From contig CALFUN010000007.1 of assembly GCA_937929915.1 (NCBI GenBank), positions 186,001-250,000 of the forward strand: DNA of 64,000 nucleotides. The letters are read 5' to 3'. The notes beneath the pieces are model-generated. The model was not told the DNA's origin. It saw only the letters and a list, made by a program, of their open reading frames with translations, and did not search any database. The translations under genes and the position numbers were made by a program. Source of the DNA: an uncultured Caulobacterales bacterium. Its GTDB lineage: Bacteria; Pseudomonadota; Alphaproteobacteria; Caulobacterales; Maricaulaceae. This document shows, piece after piece, positions 38,016 through 47,129 of this stretch. How positions within the stretch are numbered: position 1 is the stretch's first letter; each line of letters opens with the position of its first letter.

Positions 38016-38627
38016 ATGAATATGGCTATCCAAAAAACGACCCAAAACCCAAAAGGTGTAATCTCCAAGACAGGAACAGCGAAAGCCCGGATAGAGCGCG
38101 CAGCACTTGAACTATTTTCTGAAGGCTCGATTGAAAGCGCCTCAACCAAAGCCATTTCTATAAAGGCGGGGGTGAGCGAAGGTCTTCTCTATAGGCACTA
38201 TAAAAGCAAAGATGATTTAGCGCGCGCCTTGATGCGTAAAATCCATATCGACCTCACCGAGATGATAGAGTGTGCATCTAACATGCCGCTTAACAGCGCT
38301 ATCCAACATATTGTCAAAAATTATTGCGCCACAGCCGATACAGATTGGACATTATTTCGCTACCACATTCTACATCTTCACAGGTTTTCAGGATTAATGC
38401 GGGATTATGGCCGAAGCCCGCATAAAGCCGCTGCAAATATTATCATGCACGCGCAAAAATCTAATATTATTAAAAACCAAACATCTCCCGATTTACTTGC
38501 CGCGATGTCATTAGGCATTGTCCTACAAGCCGCCCAAGCCAAAGTGCTGGGGGGCCTTCACGGAAATTTATCAGACCATATCCACATATTTGAACGCAGC
38601 ATTTTGTCTGTTCTCATGCAAGATTAA
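38016..38627 (+). CDS. TetR-family transcriptional regulator
   Basis: A 203-residue regulator. The N-terminal helix-turn-helix is RIERAALELFSEGSIESAST, then KAISIKAGVSEGLLYRHYKS. The C-terminal half is a helical ligand-binding domain. The start is taken at ATG 38016, immediately after a palindrome; the track start at 37977 is the -35 hexamer TTGACA read as a codon. No good ribosome-binding site is visible. The likely ligand is an acyl-CoA or related compound, judged only from the SDR and acyltransferase neighbours. Confidence 0.88.
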   Translation: MNMAIQKTTQNPKGVISKTGTAKARIERAALELFSEGSIESASTKAISIKAGVSEGLLYRHYKSKDDLARALMRKIHIDLTEMIECASNMPLNSAIQHIVKNYCATADTDWTLFRYHILHLHRFSGLMRDYGRSPHKAAANIIMHAQKSNIIKNQTSPDLLAAMSLGIVLQAAQAKVLGGLHGNLSDHIHIFERSILSVLMQD

Positions 38628-38636
38628 GGCCCCATC

Positions 38637-39485
38637 ATGCGATCCTTATTATTCAATATTTTCTTCTACAGCGTGACATTTATCTATGCCATTGTCTGTG
38701 TGATCCTATCCATCTTGCCGGGGCGCTTAATTATGATGGCGAGCCTGCGGCGTTACACACGGCTTATGGTATGGGGCATGCGCGTAATCGCAGGGATACA
38801 TGTTGACGTCACCGGCCATGAAAACATACCCAAAGAGGGCGCGGTTATTCTTGCCTCCAAGCATCAAAGCTATGGCGATGGTTTTGTAATTTTCTCGCAA
38901 TTTTTCGACCTATCTTTTGTGACAGGTGACCACCTTGAAAAATTTTGGCTTATTAAGGTCATTTTAGCCAAAATGAACGCCGTAGTTATTGATAGTTGCG
39001 GCGGGGTTGATGCGCGCGAGAAAATGGCAAACACCAGCAAAACGGTTCGCGAACAAGGCCGCCGCATTGTCATCTTCCCCGAAGGCCATCTTTCTGAAGT
39101 TGGCACGCAGCACCGCTATCGAAAGGGCGTATGGCATCTTTATGACGATTTTGGTTGCCCTGTGATACCTGTTGCCAATACGCTTGGTCAGCGCTGGAAC
39201 CAAATGGACTGGAAAAAATACCCCGGCAAGGCGCATATTGAATTTTTAGAGCCTATCACACCAGGGCTTGGGAAAGACGACTTTATGGCCTTACTTGAAC
39301 AACGCATTGAAACACGGTCAATCGAACTGCTTGACCGCGAAAATCTTGGCGCGCTTAAGCTTGAAAATATTGGTGTTTTAACGGAAAATGAAGCCGCAAA
39401 AGCCAAACGGCTTGCACGCGAAGCCAATGAAGCCGTCAATGAGAACCGCGCGAAAACCAATGCGGATATGGAGCCAAAAATATGA
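38637..39485 (+). CDS. 1-acyl-glycerol-3-phosphate acyltransferase (PlsC family)
   Basis: A 282-residue membrane-bound acyltransferase. An N-terminal hydrophobic segment is followed by the HX4D motif in ILASKHQSYGDGFVIFSQF and the substrate motif VIFPEGHLSEVG. It makes phosphatidic acid from lysophosphatidate or acylates other lysophospholipids. Its last 4 bases overlap the start of an LplT-like MFS gene, suggesting a joint role in lysophospholipid import and reacylation. The tail is rich in Ala, Lys and Asn. Confidence 0.88.
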   Translation: MRSLLFNIFFYSVTFIYAIVCVILSILPGRLIMMASLRRYTRLMVWGMRVIAGIHVDVTGHENIPKEGAVILASKHQSYGDGFVIFSQFFDLSFVTGDHLEKFWLIKVILAKMNAVVIDSCGGVDAREKMANTSKTVREQGRRIVIFPEGHLSEVGTQHRYRKGVWHLYDDFGCPVIPVANTLGQRWNQMDWKKYPGKAHIEFLEPITPGLGKDDFMALLEQRIETRSIELLDRENLGALKLENIGVLTENEAAKAKRLAREANEAVNENRAKTNADMEPKI

Positions 39486-40807
39486 GTGTTAAACTCGCCG
39501 GTAAATTATTCACGAAACGACAATTTCTGCCGCTTTTCATCCTCTTCCAAGCAGGAACGTTGAATGACAACGCCTTAAAAAATGCACTTATTGCCCTTGT
39601 CACCTATGGCGGAATGGTTCTGTTTTCACCAGACTTACCCCGCGATGGATTGGTCGCCACAGCCGCCTTATTATTCACATTGCCCTTTTTAATATTATGC
39701 ACAATCGCTGGGCAAATTGCCGATAAAGTTGATCGCGGCATCATTTTAAAATGGGTCAAACGCGCAGAGGTGCTTATTATGACCTTTGCTGGGTTAGGGT
39801 TCTTCCTAGAAAATACATATATCCTAGCGCTTTCTCTCGTTTTAATGGGCGCGCAGTCAGCCTTTTTCTCTCCGACAAAAAATGCCGTTTTACCGCAATG
39901 GCTGAACGATAAAGACCTCATTACAGCCAATGGCCTGCTAAGCGGGTTTCAATTTTTCTTCATATTAGTCGGTATGATTGTCGGCATTCAAATTGTCTTG
40001 ATGCAGTTTGATAACTCCAGCCTATCTGGGCCGCGCATAATTGCGATTATCTTATTTATCATGGCCATCTTTGGCTGGGCCGCCGCAGAGCGCGTTCCCC
40101 TTGCGCCAGCGCCTAAACCAAATTTGAAAATTGACTATAATCCTATCACATCAATTTACGGCGTGATGAAAACATCCTTGCAGCATATGGATGTCTTTCG
40201 TCCCATGCTAGGGATTGCATGGTTTTATGGATTCTCTAATGTGATGATATTGGTTTTGCCTGTCTATGTCGCAGATGTTTTAAAATATGACGCCAGCGTT
40301 TTAATCGTCATTCTCGTCTCCTCAACCCTAAGCATTTTGGTCGGCTCGCTACTTTGTCTTGTGCTGGCCCGCGGCAAAGAGGCCATAGGTTTAGTCTTCA
40401 TAGGAATCATAGGCGTGACCTTATTCACATTAGACCTTTATTTGAATACAACAGCATCAACCCGAACAGAGTTAGGTGACTTGGCTGCATTTAAAGCCGA
40501 CCCAGCAACAGCTCGGTTTATGCTCGCAATTATGGGCTCATCATTATGTGCTGGCCTATATGTGGTGCCGCTGCAAGCTATGGCACAAAGACGCGCCGTT
40601 CATGCCGTGCGAGCAAGGTTAATGAGCGCAGGCGCGGTTTTACTCAATGCCTCCGTCAATATTGTGACATTTGCCTTAATTGGCCTAAGCTACACATCCA
40701 TGGCCCCTGAAACACCCTTTTTAGCTGTTGTGGTTTTATCTATAGTTGTTTGCATATATGCTGGCTTGCGGTTTTTCCAAATCCGAAAAGCGCAATTAGC
40801 GGCCTAA
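39482..40807 (+). CDS. MFS transporter, LplT-like lysophospholipid transporter candidate
   Basis: A 441-residue protein with about 12 hydrophobic segments. Its start, FLPLFILFQAGTLNDNALKN, with the N-D-N-x-x-K-N block, resembles LplT and the transporter half of Aas-type fusions, which flip lysophospholipids inward for reacylation. It overlaps the PlsC gene by 4 bases (ATGA), which supports this link. AQSAFFSPTKNAVLPQW is another shared feature of the subfamily. The substrate is inferred, not shown. Confidence 0.8.
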   Translation: MSVKLAGKLFTKRQFLPLFILFQAGTLNDNALKNALIALVTYGGMVLFSPDLPRDGLVATAALLFTLPFLILCTIAGQIADKVDRGIILKWVKRAEVLIMTFAGLGFFLENTYILALSLVLMGAQSAFFSPTKNAVLPQWLNDKDLITANGLLSGFQFFFILVGMIVGIQIVLMQFDNSSLSGPRIIAIILFIMAIFGWAAAERVPLAPAPKPNLKIDYNPITSIYGVMKTSLQHMDVFRPMLGIAWFYGFSNVMILVLPVYVADVLKYDASVLIVILVSSTLSILVGSLLCLVLARGKEAIGLVFIGIIGVTLFTLDLYLNTTASTRTELGDLAAFKADPATARFMLAIMGSSLCAGLYVVPLQAMAQRRAVHAVRARLMSAGAVLLNASVNIVTFALIGLSYTSMAPETPFLAVVVLSIVVCIYAGLRFFQIRKAQLAA

Positions 40808-40905
40808 ATTAAATTTCAGAAAATCTATGTATATTAAGGCTACATTAACCAAATATTTGATTTTATAATATTTACAGATAGCATCGATATTTTAAGGGCT
40901 AAACC

Positions 40906-41421
40906 GTGGGACAGATTTTCACAAAACGTATTTTATGGGCTATACCACTTTGCAGCCTAATCAGCTTAAACGCTTGGGCCAATGAACCAACATTAGAAGG
41001 CGTCTTTACGGATTGGACGGTTTACTCACGCGCAGACGGTAATGATAAAAGCTGCTATGCGATCGCCAAACCCAAAAGCGAAACCCCTAAAAATGTAAAA
41101 CATGGCGATGTCTATTTCCTCGTATCAAATTGGAAATCTGGCGCAGCGAAAGAACAGCCCAGCCTTATCACTGGCTATCCGCTTAAAACAACACGCGCCC
41201 CCAAAGCCCGCGTTGGGTCCACCGCGATTACAATGTATCCAGCCGATAATGAGGCCTTTATTGAAAGCGGAGCTGATGAGCGCAATCTGGTTAGAAAAAT
41301 GCGCGCAGGCGCAACCATGCGCGTATCGGCCGTCAGCGCGCGCGGGACAGAAACAAGTTACCAATTTTCATTAAAGGGCATCACGGCCGCTCTGCGCAAA
41401 GCCAAAGCCGCCTGCCAGTAA
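40906..41421 (+). CDS. IalB-family periplasmic protein
   Basis: A 171-residue exported protein with a GTG start and signal peptide (ILWAIPLCSLISLNAWA). The body matches the invasion-associated locus B family: FTDWTVYSRADGNDKSCYAI, then GDVYFLVSNWKSG and a C-terminal Cys near AALRKAKAACQ. Two cysteines could form a disulfide. In non-pathogens the role is unknown. It stands alone between the MFS gene and dapB. Confidence 0.8.
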   Translation: MGQIFTKRILWAIPLCSLISLNAWANEPTLEGVFTDWTVYSRADGNDKSCYAIAKPKSETPKNVKHGDVYFLVSNWKSGAAKEQPSLITGYPLKTTRAPKARVGSTAITMYPADNEAFIESGADERNLVRKMRAGATMRVSAVSARGTETSYQFSLKGITAALRKAKAACQ

Positions 41422-41503
41422 ATATATTTCCGTAAATATCTACCAATAAGGCATATTGAGAAGCTACTTGCCTATATAAGCCTGCAGCGCTAAACGCGCA
41501 TCC

Positions 41504-42319
41504 ATGAGCAATGATATATTAGATATTGGTATTCTGGGCGCAGATGGCCGTATGGGTAAAGCCGTTATTCGTGCATTGTCTGATACGCCAAATGCGCGCC
41601 TAAGCGCGGCAATCACAGCCCCAAACTCGCCTAATCTCGGCGCAGATGCAGGCGAAATATCGGATCTACGCGCCAATCAAATCCCCCTTAGCTCTGATAT
41701 TCACGCAGCCCTTGATTTATGTGATGTGCTTATCGATTTTTCAGCGCCTAAATCTGCAATAGATGCTGCCTTGGCCATGCATGAAACACGTTGCCATACA
41801 TTTGTTACGGGCACGACAGGCTATTCAAAGGTTGAGGAAAAGGCTCTGTTGGCTGCAGGCCAATCTATCACTCTGTTAAAATCTGGAAATTTCTCTCTCG
41901 GCGTCAATATGCTCGAGGCCTTAACCGAACTTGTCGCAAATAAATTACGCTCTGGCTGGGATATTGAAATCTTAGAGATGCACCATAAGCACAAAGTCGA
42001 TGCCCCATCAGGCACAGCCTTGATGTTAGGCCATGCAGCAGCCAAAGGGCGCGGCGTAAACTTAGCTGATGTGGAGGTGCTATCGCGCGAAGGCCAAACA
42101 GGTCAGCGGCGCGAAGGCGATATTGGTTTTGCCGCATTACGCGGCGGCGGCGTTATCGGCGCACATGAAGTTTGCATCGCATCAGAGCTTGAAATGATAA
42201 AGCTCTCTCATGATGCGTTTGACCGCAGCGTATTTGCCTCTGGCGCTGTAACGGCAGCAATTTGGGCCGCAGCGCAACCCAAGGGGCTTTATGATATGAA
42301 GGATGTTTTAGGGCTTTAG
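41504..42319 (+). CDS. dapB: 4-hydroxy-tetrahydrodipicolinate reductase
   Basis: A 271-residue NAD(P)H enzyme of lysine and diaminopimelate synthesis. The nucleotide-binding loop is IGILGADGRMGKAVIRAL and the catalytic region is ILEMHHKHKVDAPSGTALML, with the conserved His-His and Lys. Length and both motifs are standard. It is followed, tail to tail, by a glyoxalase gene. Confidence 0.96.
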   Translation: MSNDILDIGILGADGRMGKAVIRALSDTPNARLSAAITAPNSPNLGADAGEISDLRANQIPLSSDIHAALDLCDVLIDFSAPKSAIDAALAMHETRCHTFVTGTTGYSKVEEKALLAAGQSITLLKSGNFSLGVNMLEALTELVANKLRSGWDIEILEMHHKHKVDAPSGTALMLGHAAAKGRGVNLADVEVLSREGQTGQRREGDIGFAALRGGGVIGAHEVCIASELEMIKLSHDAFDRSVFASGAVTAAIWAAAQPKGLYDMKDVLGL

Positions 42320-42334
42320 ACTCTTAAATTCGTC

Positions 42335-42820
42335 CTACCATTTGCCTATATTTTCCATACTCACCCAAGGCTCCATTGGAGCTTTACGCGCGCCAGATTG
42401 TAACAATTCTATACTAATATTATCGGGACTACGCACAAAGGCCATATAACCATCACGCGGCGGACGATTAATGGTCACGCCCATATCCATTAAACGTTGG
42501 CAAACCGCATAAACATCATCAACGCGGTAGGCCATATGCCCAAAATTTCGGCCCTCGCCATAGACTTCCCCCGCGCCTATATCTGTGTCTGGCGGCCAAT
42601 TATAAGTTAATTCTATCATTGGCAATCCGCTGGGCATAGCCGCTTCATGACCTGTTAAATTCGCCCGCTTAATATCATTTTCAGCGGCAAGAAATATTAG
42701 CGTAAAACGGCCAGCTTCATTATCAACACGGCGAATTTCTTTCAGGCCCAAACCTTTGCAATAAAATCGCAGGCTTTTATCAATATCTGTGATACGCACC
42801 ATTGTGTGAAGGAAATCCAT
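42335..42820 (-). CDS. gloA: Lactoylglutathione lyase-like VOC protein (glyoxalase I)
   Basis: A 161-residue vicinal-oxygen-chelate protein with two beta-alpha-beta-beta-beta modules. The four metal ligands can be placed: His in MDFLHTMVRI, Glu in LPMIELTYNW, His in NFGHMAYRV and Glu in DNISIELLQ. This set fits glyoxalase I, which detoxifies methylglyoxal with glutathione. The C-terminal extension (ARKAPMEPWVSMENIGKW) is a little longer than in short forms. Confidence 0.85.
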   Translation of the reverse strand: MDFLHTMVRITDIDKSLRFYCKGLGLKEIRRVDNEAGRFTLIFLAAENDIKRANLTGHEAAMPSGLPMIELTYNWPPDTDIGAGEVYGEGRNFGHMAYRVDDVYAVCQRLMDMGVTINRPPRDGYMAFVRSPDNISIELLQSGARKAPMEPWVSMENIGKW

Positions 42821-42848
42821 ATAGAGCTTTCTGCTTTAACCTTGTGAA

Positions 42849-43334
42849 TTAGGTTTTAGAGTGAATTTCAGTGTCTATTTCAGCCAAAAACGTACCTGGC
42901 GAGCGCCGATGATACCGACGCGCTATAAAATAGGCAATCGCGGCACAGTTAAAAATCACAAAAAAGAAAATGAGAAATTGCCAGACTAAAAAACCGGGCT
43001 CAATAACGCGGCTTTGGCCTGACAGATTATAAATTATTTCATAAATAAATTCAAAAATGGTCATTGTAATCGGGGTGATTGCGAAAATTGCAAATATAGT
43101 CCCTGCAATATAGGCCGAGCTGCGCGGATTGTGAACGCGCCTATAAACGCGTACATAACTCTCTTCATCAAGCCTTTTATCAATCATGCCTTGAGGATAT
43201 TTATAGTCATAATCCGCCTTAGCATCGCGGGCGATATTATAATAACCAAAGACAGCGCGCAGCGCATAAATCAAGCCAATCGCTGCAAAGAACCAAAGAA
43301 ACCACTGAAAGGATATGCCGCCAAATGTAATCAT
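42849..43334 (-). CDS. Three-helix membrane protein of unknown function
   Basis: A 161-residue protein with hydrophobic segments at the N-terminus (FQWFLWFFAAIGLIYALRAV), in the middle (AYIAGTIFAIFAITPITMTI) and near the C-terminus (WQFLIFFFVIFNCAAIAYFI). A polar loop of about 50 residues, rich in Tyr, Asp and Arg, lies between helices one and two. No family is recognised. It is upstream of gloA on the same strand, with 28 bases between them, and may be cotranscribed. Confidence 0.65.
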   Translation of the reverse strand: MITFGGISFQWFLWFFAAIGLIYALRAVFGYYNIARDAKADYDYKYPQGMIDKRLDEESYVRVYRRVHNPRSSAYIAGTIFAIFAITPITMTIFEFIYEIIYNLSGQSRVIEPGFLVWQFLIFFFVIFNCAAIAYFIARRYHRRSPGTFLAEIDTEIHSKT

Positions 43335-43502
43335 AATGTTATTGTGTCACACTTAAAATATTCTGCAAGATGCAAAAACATATATGTAGAAACCTCTGCC
43401 CTGCTCCCTTTAAACCGCATTAGGGCTTGCACTTCCCCTATAACCTAAATAAATCCTAGTCCACATACATGCCGAGTTCGAGACAAGAAAGCTAGATAGA
43501 TT

Positions 43503-44048
43503 ATGAAAATTGGATTTCTGTGTGCCTCGCTTCGAAACAACTCAATCAATAAACGGCTTGAAACCGCACTCATAAAGCGCGCTAAAGCACTGGGCGCAAA
43601 AACATCTATTATTGATCTGGCCAAATTTGAACTTCCATTATTTCACGGGGATATAGACACGCCAGATACTGTCAAAAACCTTATCGAAAATATGAAAAGC
43701 TATGAGGCTATTGTCATTATTTCGCCAGAATATAATGGCGGGCCGCCGCCTATTTTAAAAAACGTCATTGACTGGACAAGCACGGTTGAAACGGGCCATA
43801 TCACCGGCCCTGTTTACGGGATTGCATCTTGCACGCCCGGCCCAATGAGCGGAATCATGGGCATGCGCCAAATTGCATATATTTTAAACCGCCTTGGCGC
43901 GCAGGTCGTTCCAACACAGGTCGGGTGCGGCATGGCCTCTCAAGCCTTTGATGAAAACGGCGCTCTGATAGCTGAACCAGCATCAACACTCGCCGATAAA
44001 ATGCTCACAAGCCTTATTGAGCGCGCCACACATAAAGCCGCCTCGTAA
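43503..44048 (+). CDS. NADPH-dependent FMN reductase-like flavoprotein
   Basis: A 181-residue flavodoxin-fold protein. GFLCASLRNNSINKRLETAL is the FMN-phosphate loop, and VIISPEYNGGPPPILKNVID is the SPEYNxxxP signature of the NADPH-dependent FMN reductase/chromate reductase group. It probably reduces quinones or free flavin. The stop abuts the nth start directly (TAAATG), so the two are coupled. Confidence 0.85.
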   Translation: MKIGFLCASLRNNSINKRLETALIKRAKALGAKTSIIDLAKFELPLFHGDIDTPDTVKNLIENMKSYEAIVIISPEYNGGPPPILKNVIDWTSTVETGHITGPVYGIASCTPGPMSGIMGMRQIAYILNRLGAQVVPTQVGCGMASQAFDENGALIAEPASTLADKMLTSLIERATHKAAS

Positions 44049-44741
44049 ATGGCAGCAAAAAAAGAAAGACTTTATAAAAACTTACCACGGCCCAAGCTCA
44101 ACCGCGCGCAAATTTGTGCGATATACGAACATCTTTATTCGCTTGACCCTGCCCCGCGAACCGAACTTAATTATAGCAACCCTTATACACTTGTTGTTGC
44201 CGTGGCTTTATCGGCACAATCAACCGATGTTGGTGTCAATAAAGCCACAAAAGCTTTATTTGAAAAAGCTGATAGTCCTGAGAAAATGATCGCGCTTGGC
44301 GAAGATGTTGTGCGCGATCATATTAAAACTATCGGGCTTTATAAAAACAAAGCCAAAAATGTCATTGCCCTGTCTAAAATGTTAGTCTCAGACTATGGCT
44401 CCGTTGTTCCCGCCGATCGCGATGCCTTAATTCAGCTGCCCGGCGTTGGCCGCAAAACAGCCAATGTTGTGATGAACGAAGCTTTTGGGCAACCGACCAT
44501 GGCGGTAGATACGCATATATTTCGGGTCGCAAACCGCACGGGCATGGCCCCCGGTAAAGATGTTTACGAGGTCGAGCTAAACCTTTTACGCGTTACCCCC
44601 GATAAATTTGCACTCCATGCTCATCATTGGCTTATCTTACATGGCCGCTATGTTTGTGTCGCGCGCAAACCCAAATGTTATAATTGCGCCATTCGCGCGA
44701 TGTGTAAATTTTCCAAAAAAACGCAAAAGCCCGAAGATTAA
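44049..44741 (+). CDS. nth: Endonuclease III
   Basis: A 230-residue base-excision glycosylase/AP lyase acting on oxidised pyrimidines. The helix-hairpin-helix with catalytic Lys is LPGVGRKTANVVMNEAFG, the catalytic Asp is in AVDTHIFRVANRTG, and the 4Fe-4S ligands are in CVARKPKCYNCAIRAMC (C-x6-C-x2-C-x5-C). It has an N-terminal basic tail of about 25 residues. It is coupled to the FMN reductase gene upstream and convergent with an ATP-grasp gene. Confidence 0.95.
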   Translation: MAAKKERLYKNLPRPKLNRAQICAIYEHLYSLDPAPRTELNYSNPYTLVVAVALSAQSTDVGVNKATKALFEKADSPEKMIALGEDVVRDHIKTIGLYKNKAKNVIALSKMLVSDYGSVVPADRDALIQLPGVGRKTANVVMNEAFGQPTMAVDTHIFRVANRTGMAPGKDVYEVELNLLRVTPDKFALHAHHWLILHGRYVCVARKPKCYNCAIRAMCKFSKKTQKPED

Positions 44742-44744
44742 AGC

Positions 44745-45671
44745 TTAAGCTGACTGGCCCACATCCAATCGCGCCCGTAAAGCTAGCGCTAAGTTTTTGG
44801 CCCCTTGGTTATTAACACCTTCGCCTTGGGCATGCGGTAGATATAGATAAGGCTCTATCATTTCTAGCTCTATTAATTTTAACCCGCCATCATGGCCGCG
44901 TATTAAATCGACCCGCGCATAAAGCGGGGTGAAGTCCAGAACATCTAAAACCGCCCGCGCTGCCTTACGGTCCATATGCGTTGGCTGATAAGGCGTTTCG
45001 CGCCCGCCATAAATGGATTGAATTCTATAGTCTCCCGCTTTAGCTTGTTTCAACACAGCATGAGAAAAAGATCCATTAAAATATAAAAACGAATATTCAC
45101 CTTCGGTCTGAACGCTTGGCAGAAAGGCCTGAATTAAAGCCCCGCCCAATGGCAGCTCATCTTTGGATGGAAACTGCGCGCCTTTATCATACAAAACTTG
45201 CCGCCATGCCCCGCCTCCAATTTGCGGCTTTATCACAAGCTTATCCGTACCCAAAGTAGCAAAAGCCTCAGCAACATTCTGCGACGTAACAAGCTCAACT
45301 GTAATGGTGGGTATAACGGGCGCCCCTTTACGGCCAAGCGCGTCTAAATACGACTTATCAGCATTCCATTTTAACACATCAAACCTGTTTACTAACAAGG
45401 TTTGAGCATCAACCTTAGCCATTGCCGCCATAAAGTCAGCCTCATTGCCTTCAAAATAATCCCAAACCATTAAAGGCAATACCGCCGCATAATCACTGGC
45501 AATATCGGCAATATCACGCCACCTTACAGCCTCTAAGGTTAAGCCATAGAGCGCGAAAACGGGGCGTAATGTGCCAAATTCTTCTTCAAACTCAAAAGCA
45601 TCCTCTCTTTTTACGCCCGAAAAATCAGGCAAAAGATTATCTGAGACTAAAAAAGCGATTTTCTGGGCCAT
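44745..45671 (-). CDS. ATP-grasp ligase-like protein (glutathione-synthetase-type fold)
   Basis: A 308-residue protein with an ATP-grasp architecture: an N-terminal alpha/beta part, then LVIKPQIGGGAWRQVLYDKG (nucleotide-binding strand and loop) and LKLIELEMIEPYLYLP, with acidic and Asn-equivalent metal ligands. It resembles the prokaryotic glutathione synthetase/RimK ATP-grasp group but lacks the N-terminal signature of GshB. It likely joins a carboxylate to an amine or thiol; the substrate is unknown. Confidence 0.7.
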   Translation of the reverse strand: MAQKIAFLVSDNLLPDFSGVKREDAFEFEEEFGTLRPVFALYGLTLEAVRWRDIADIASDYAAVLPLMVWDYFEGNEADFMAAMAKVDAQTLLVNRFDVLKWNADKSYLDALGRKGAPVIPTITVELVTSQNVAEAFATLGTDKLVIKPQIGGGAWRQVLYDKGAQFPSKDELPLGGALIQAFLPSVQTEGEYSFLYFNGSFSHAVLKQAKAGDYRIQSIYGGRETPYQPTHMDRKAARAVLDVLDFTPLYARVDLIRGHDGGLKLIELEMIEPYLYLPHAQGEGVNNQGAKNLALALRARLDVGQSA

Positions 45672-45768
45672 TGGTGTCTCACACTACATCTAATTTACAT
45701 TTGCGATTGGCGGCCTAATCCTTTAGCCAAGCCCGCACAAGAGACTATAATGATAGAAAGCCTATTTC

Positions 45769-46764
45769 ATGACAAAACAATTTGATGTGCTGGGGATTGG
45801 GAACGCAATTATGGATATTATTGCGCCTGTACCCGATCAATTATTAATCGACCATAATATTGAAAAAGGCGGCATGACACTTATAGATGAAGCCACGGCC
45901 TTAACCTTACATAATGCGTTAAATGCCGCCGCGCAAACACGCGAAGTCGCGGGCGGCTCGGCCGCCAACACAATGGTTGGTATTGCGCAGCTTGGCGTAA
46001 AATCTGCTTATATGGGCAAAGTCGCCAATGATGATGTCGGCAAACGCTTTGGTCAAGGCATCACAGATTCGGGCCTAAGCTTTAACACACCCCCCGCACA
46101 AAGCGGCGCGACAGGGCGCTGTATGATCGCCGTCACACCTGATGGGGAGCGCTCAATGAGTACATTGCTCGGCGCAGCTACAGAGTTCACCATCGCTGAT
46201 GTGGACCCCGAATTGGTAAAAAACTCTGCTGTGCTTTACCTTGAAGGCTACCTATTTAATTCAGATGATACGAAAGCGGCCTTCGTTAAAGCCTCTGAAA
46301 TTGCCCAAGCCGCGGGCAATAAAGTCTCTTTAACTTTATCAGATAGTTTCTGCGTAGAATTACACCGCGCAAGCTTCAAACACCTTGTCGAGCATCATGT
46401 TGATATTCTCTTTGCCAATGAAGCCGAAATCCTCAGCCTTTATGAAACAGATAACATTGATACGGCCTTAGATGCGCTCACGAAAATCAATACGGTTGCC
46501 TGTATTACGCGCAGTGAAAAAGGTTCTATTATCCAAGACACAACGCGCCGTTACCATATTAAGGCCGCGCCTGTAGACAAAGTTGTCGATACAACCGGCG
46601 CAGGCGATCAATATGCAGCTGGCGTTCTGGCAGGACGCGCTCTTGGGCTGAACTGGGAAAAATCAGGACAGCTGGGCAGTATTGCCGCCGCCGAGGTGAT
46701 TAGCCATTATGGCGCGCGGCCAGAAACCTCCATCAGGGAATTATCAAAGACCTTATTGTCTTAA
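45769..46764 (+). CDS. Adenosine kinase-like PfkB-family sugar kinase
   Basis: A 331-residue ribokinase-fold enzyme. It begins DVLGIGNAIMDIIAPVPDQL, contains EVAGGSAANTMVGIAQLG (PfkB signature 1) and ends with VVDTTGAGDQYAAGVLAGRA (signature 2, catalytic Asp in GAGD). The N-terminal GNAIMDI motif matches bacterial adenosine kinase-like proteins. It would phosphorylate adenosine or a similar nucleoside. A 365-base gap follows. Confidence 0.85.
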   Translation: MTKQFDVLGIGNAIMDIIAPVPDQLLIDHNIEKGGMTLIDEATALTLHNALNAAAQTREVAGGSAANTMVGIAQLGVKSAYMGKVANDDVGKRFGQGITDSGLSFNTPPAQSGATGRCMIAVTPDGERSMSTLLGAATEFTIADVDPELVKNSAVLYLEGYLFNSDDTKAAFVKASEIAQAAGNKVSLTLSDSFCVELHRASFKHLVEHHVDILFANEAEILSLYETDNIDTALDALTKINTVACITRSEKGSIIQDTTRRYHIKAAPVDKVVDTTGAGDQYAAGVLAGRALGLNWEKSGQLGSIAAAEVISHYGARPETSIRELSKTLLS

Positions 46765-47129
46765 GCCATCTGGTAAATTTATAACAGTATTGATAATTAT
46801 CATTTCGTTAAACTTTATAAATTAAACTATAATTGAACACGCAAGACACACCATATAGGTCCACACCATGCGCGTTCCTAAAATGCAAAGTTCCCAAACT
46901 TAGCATGCCTCTCCATAAAATTTATGGGGCGCAGTGAAGAAGTCATAAAATTTACCATTTGTGACTTCTTCATTATTCTGACATTCATCTGTCTTGCCGC
47001 GAAAGCCTTTAAGCCGCCTAACTGATTTGTAACGTCTATGAGCGTAATATTCACTCTAGGTTAAAGCTACAAACCTTATAAGAGAGCTATGATAAGCAGA
47101 AACTAAAGTTCGGCTTAGGAGATTTAACT
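46765..47129. other. Structured intergenic region before lolA
   Basis: This 365-base stretch has no convincing gene. It holds the 12-bp palindrome TGATAATTATCA (46791-46802), which is Fur-box-like. A 15-base palindrome CCATAAAATTTATGG lies at 46913-46927. GAAGAAGTCA (46936-46945) is paired with TGACTTCTTC (46962-46971), a perfect 10-bp stem with a 16-base loop and no T-run. The lolA ribosome-binding site TTAGGAG is at the end. The hairpins may be a leader, a small RNA or the 3' end of the kinase transcript. Confidence 0.5.

Noticed and set aside
46868-46903. 11-codon ORF MRVPKMQSSQT before lolA, as a possible leader peptide
   Set aside because: It has no clear ribosome-binding site and no run of regulatory codons; it is too short to support.
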